DNA of 64,000 nucleotides from Cladocopium goreaui (Eukaryota > Sar > Dinophyceae > Suessiales > Symbiodiniaceae), in assembly GCA_947184155.2 (NCBI GenBank), contig CAMXCT020001446.1:1325719-1389718 (forward strand), given 5' to 3'. A model generated the notes under the pieces. That model was given only the letters and a program-made list of their open reading frames with translations. It had not been told where the DNA came from and searched no databases. The position numbers were made by a program, and so were the translations under genes. Shown in pieces: positions 63,569 to 64,000 of the stretch (its first letter is position 1; each line of letters starts with the position of its first letter).

Positions 63569-63589
63569 TGTTAGTTTACCAGAGGGTAT

Positions 63590-63815
63590 ATCCCATTAAT
63601 ATTCCATTAAATCACTATAAAATCCCATTAAATCACTATAAAATCCCATTAAATCACTATAAAATCCCATTAAATCACTATAAAATCCCATGAAATCACT
63701 ATAAAATCCCATTAAATCACTATAAAATCCCATGAAGTCACTATAAAATCCCATTAAATCACTATAAAATCCCATGAAATCACTATAAAATCCCATTAAA
63801 TCACTATAAAATCCC
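63590..63815. repeat. 21-bp minisatellite (cattaaatcactataaaatcc)
   Basis: About 10.5 copies, with cattaaatca and catgaaatca variants alternating. It directly follows the right end of the family A element, as at 8525. Confidence 0.95.
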
Positions 63816-63823
63816 ATGAAATG

Positions 63824-64000
63824 TCATGAAATCCTCATCGCCCAAGGCTTCGGCCCCAACTTCGCCTTGGCTTTCACTTGTGCCTTCGCCTTGGCCTTGG
63901 CCTTGGCCGAAGCCTTAGGCGTGGCCTTGGAGTCCTTCGCGGCCGCGGCCTCAAGTGCCTCCTCGGCCCCAGTGACAGTCGAAAACTTGATCCCTGTGAT
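63824..64000 (-). CDS. 3' end of a gene with a Lys/Ala-rich tail
   Basis: The minus frame is open from the window edge: ITGIKFSTVTGAEEALEAAA, AKDSKATPKASAKAKAKAKA, QVKAKAKLGPKPWAMRIS, stop at 63824. (KA)n tails occur on ribosomal proteins, H1-like and other nucleic-acid-binding proteins. The 5' part lies outside the window, and an acceptor within it cannot be excluded. The stop is only about 10 bp from the minisatellite. Confidence 0.6.
   Translation of the reverse strand: MTGIKFSTVTGAEEALEAAAAKDSKATPKASAKAKAKAKAQVKAKAKLGPKPWAMRIS

Larger units (their letters stand above)
62821..63588. mobile_element. MITE family A, interrupted by a second transposon
   Basis: The left part, taccctctggtaaactaaca to ctatgttagtt, ends at 62912; the right part, tgttagtttaccagagggta, resumes at 63569. 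Removing 62913-63576 restores a normal family A right end. Confidence 0.85.

Overview
The window looks like nuclear DNA of a dinoflagellate, most probably a Symbiodiniaceae-type genome. This rests on (i) a Ty1/copia polyprotein of the very long kind known from dinoflagellates, (ii) sparse, very short exons with tiny introns and both GT-AG and GC-AG borders, and (iii) abundant simple and minisatellite DNA and short inverted-repeat elements. No bacterial gene organisation, rRNA or tRNA gene was recognised. Apart from the retrotransposon no gene is complete; host genes appear as single exons or short exon chains whose functions mostly cannot be named. Exon calls combine an open frame, splice borders and phase, and were read by eye.

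Layout. 1-17.3 kb: minus-strand exons (best at 1516-1602, 2907-2961, 5775-6294, 8697-8749, 10171-10332, 11734-12050, 12248-12343, 15707-15774), a compound minisatellite at 4.5-5.4 kb and many short inverted-repeat elements. 17.5-21.45 kb: a plus-strand gene with well-bordered exons (18823-18930, 19622-19684, 19913-20014, terminal 21390-21449). It faces, tail to tail, a minus-strand gene ending at 21719 that reaches to about 24.2 kb. 24.3-25.65 kb: AT-only sequence, into which an 8.28-kb copia element (25662-33940, minus strand) inserted; its 190-bp LTRs differ at one base and its 2.6-2.7 kaa reading frame is unbroken. 34-48.2 kb: further minus-strand exons, including three gene 3' ends (35180, 36708, 46794), plus a 1.2-kb TATGTA/TGTATG array. 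48.4-56.5 kb: a repeat complex in which five different tandem repeat families abut one another. 57-60.4 kb: minus-strand exons, including an S1 RNA-binding domain and a tandemly duplicated pair of basic segments. 60.4-64 kb: repeats, a short inverted-repeat element broken by a second transposon, and the Lys/Ala-rich C-terminus of a gene that runs out of the window.

Four families of non-autonomous inverted-repeat elements are present. The main one (termini CCCTCTGGTAA, TA target site) has about 16 full or interrupted copies plus fragments. The most interesting points are a cytosine-methyltransferase-like domain and a duplicated Cys/His module inside the copia polyprotein, 35-nt introns, the repeated pairing of one inverted-repeat element with one minisatellite, and a nested transposon with an 8-bp target duplication.
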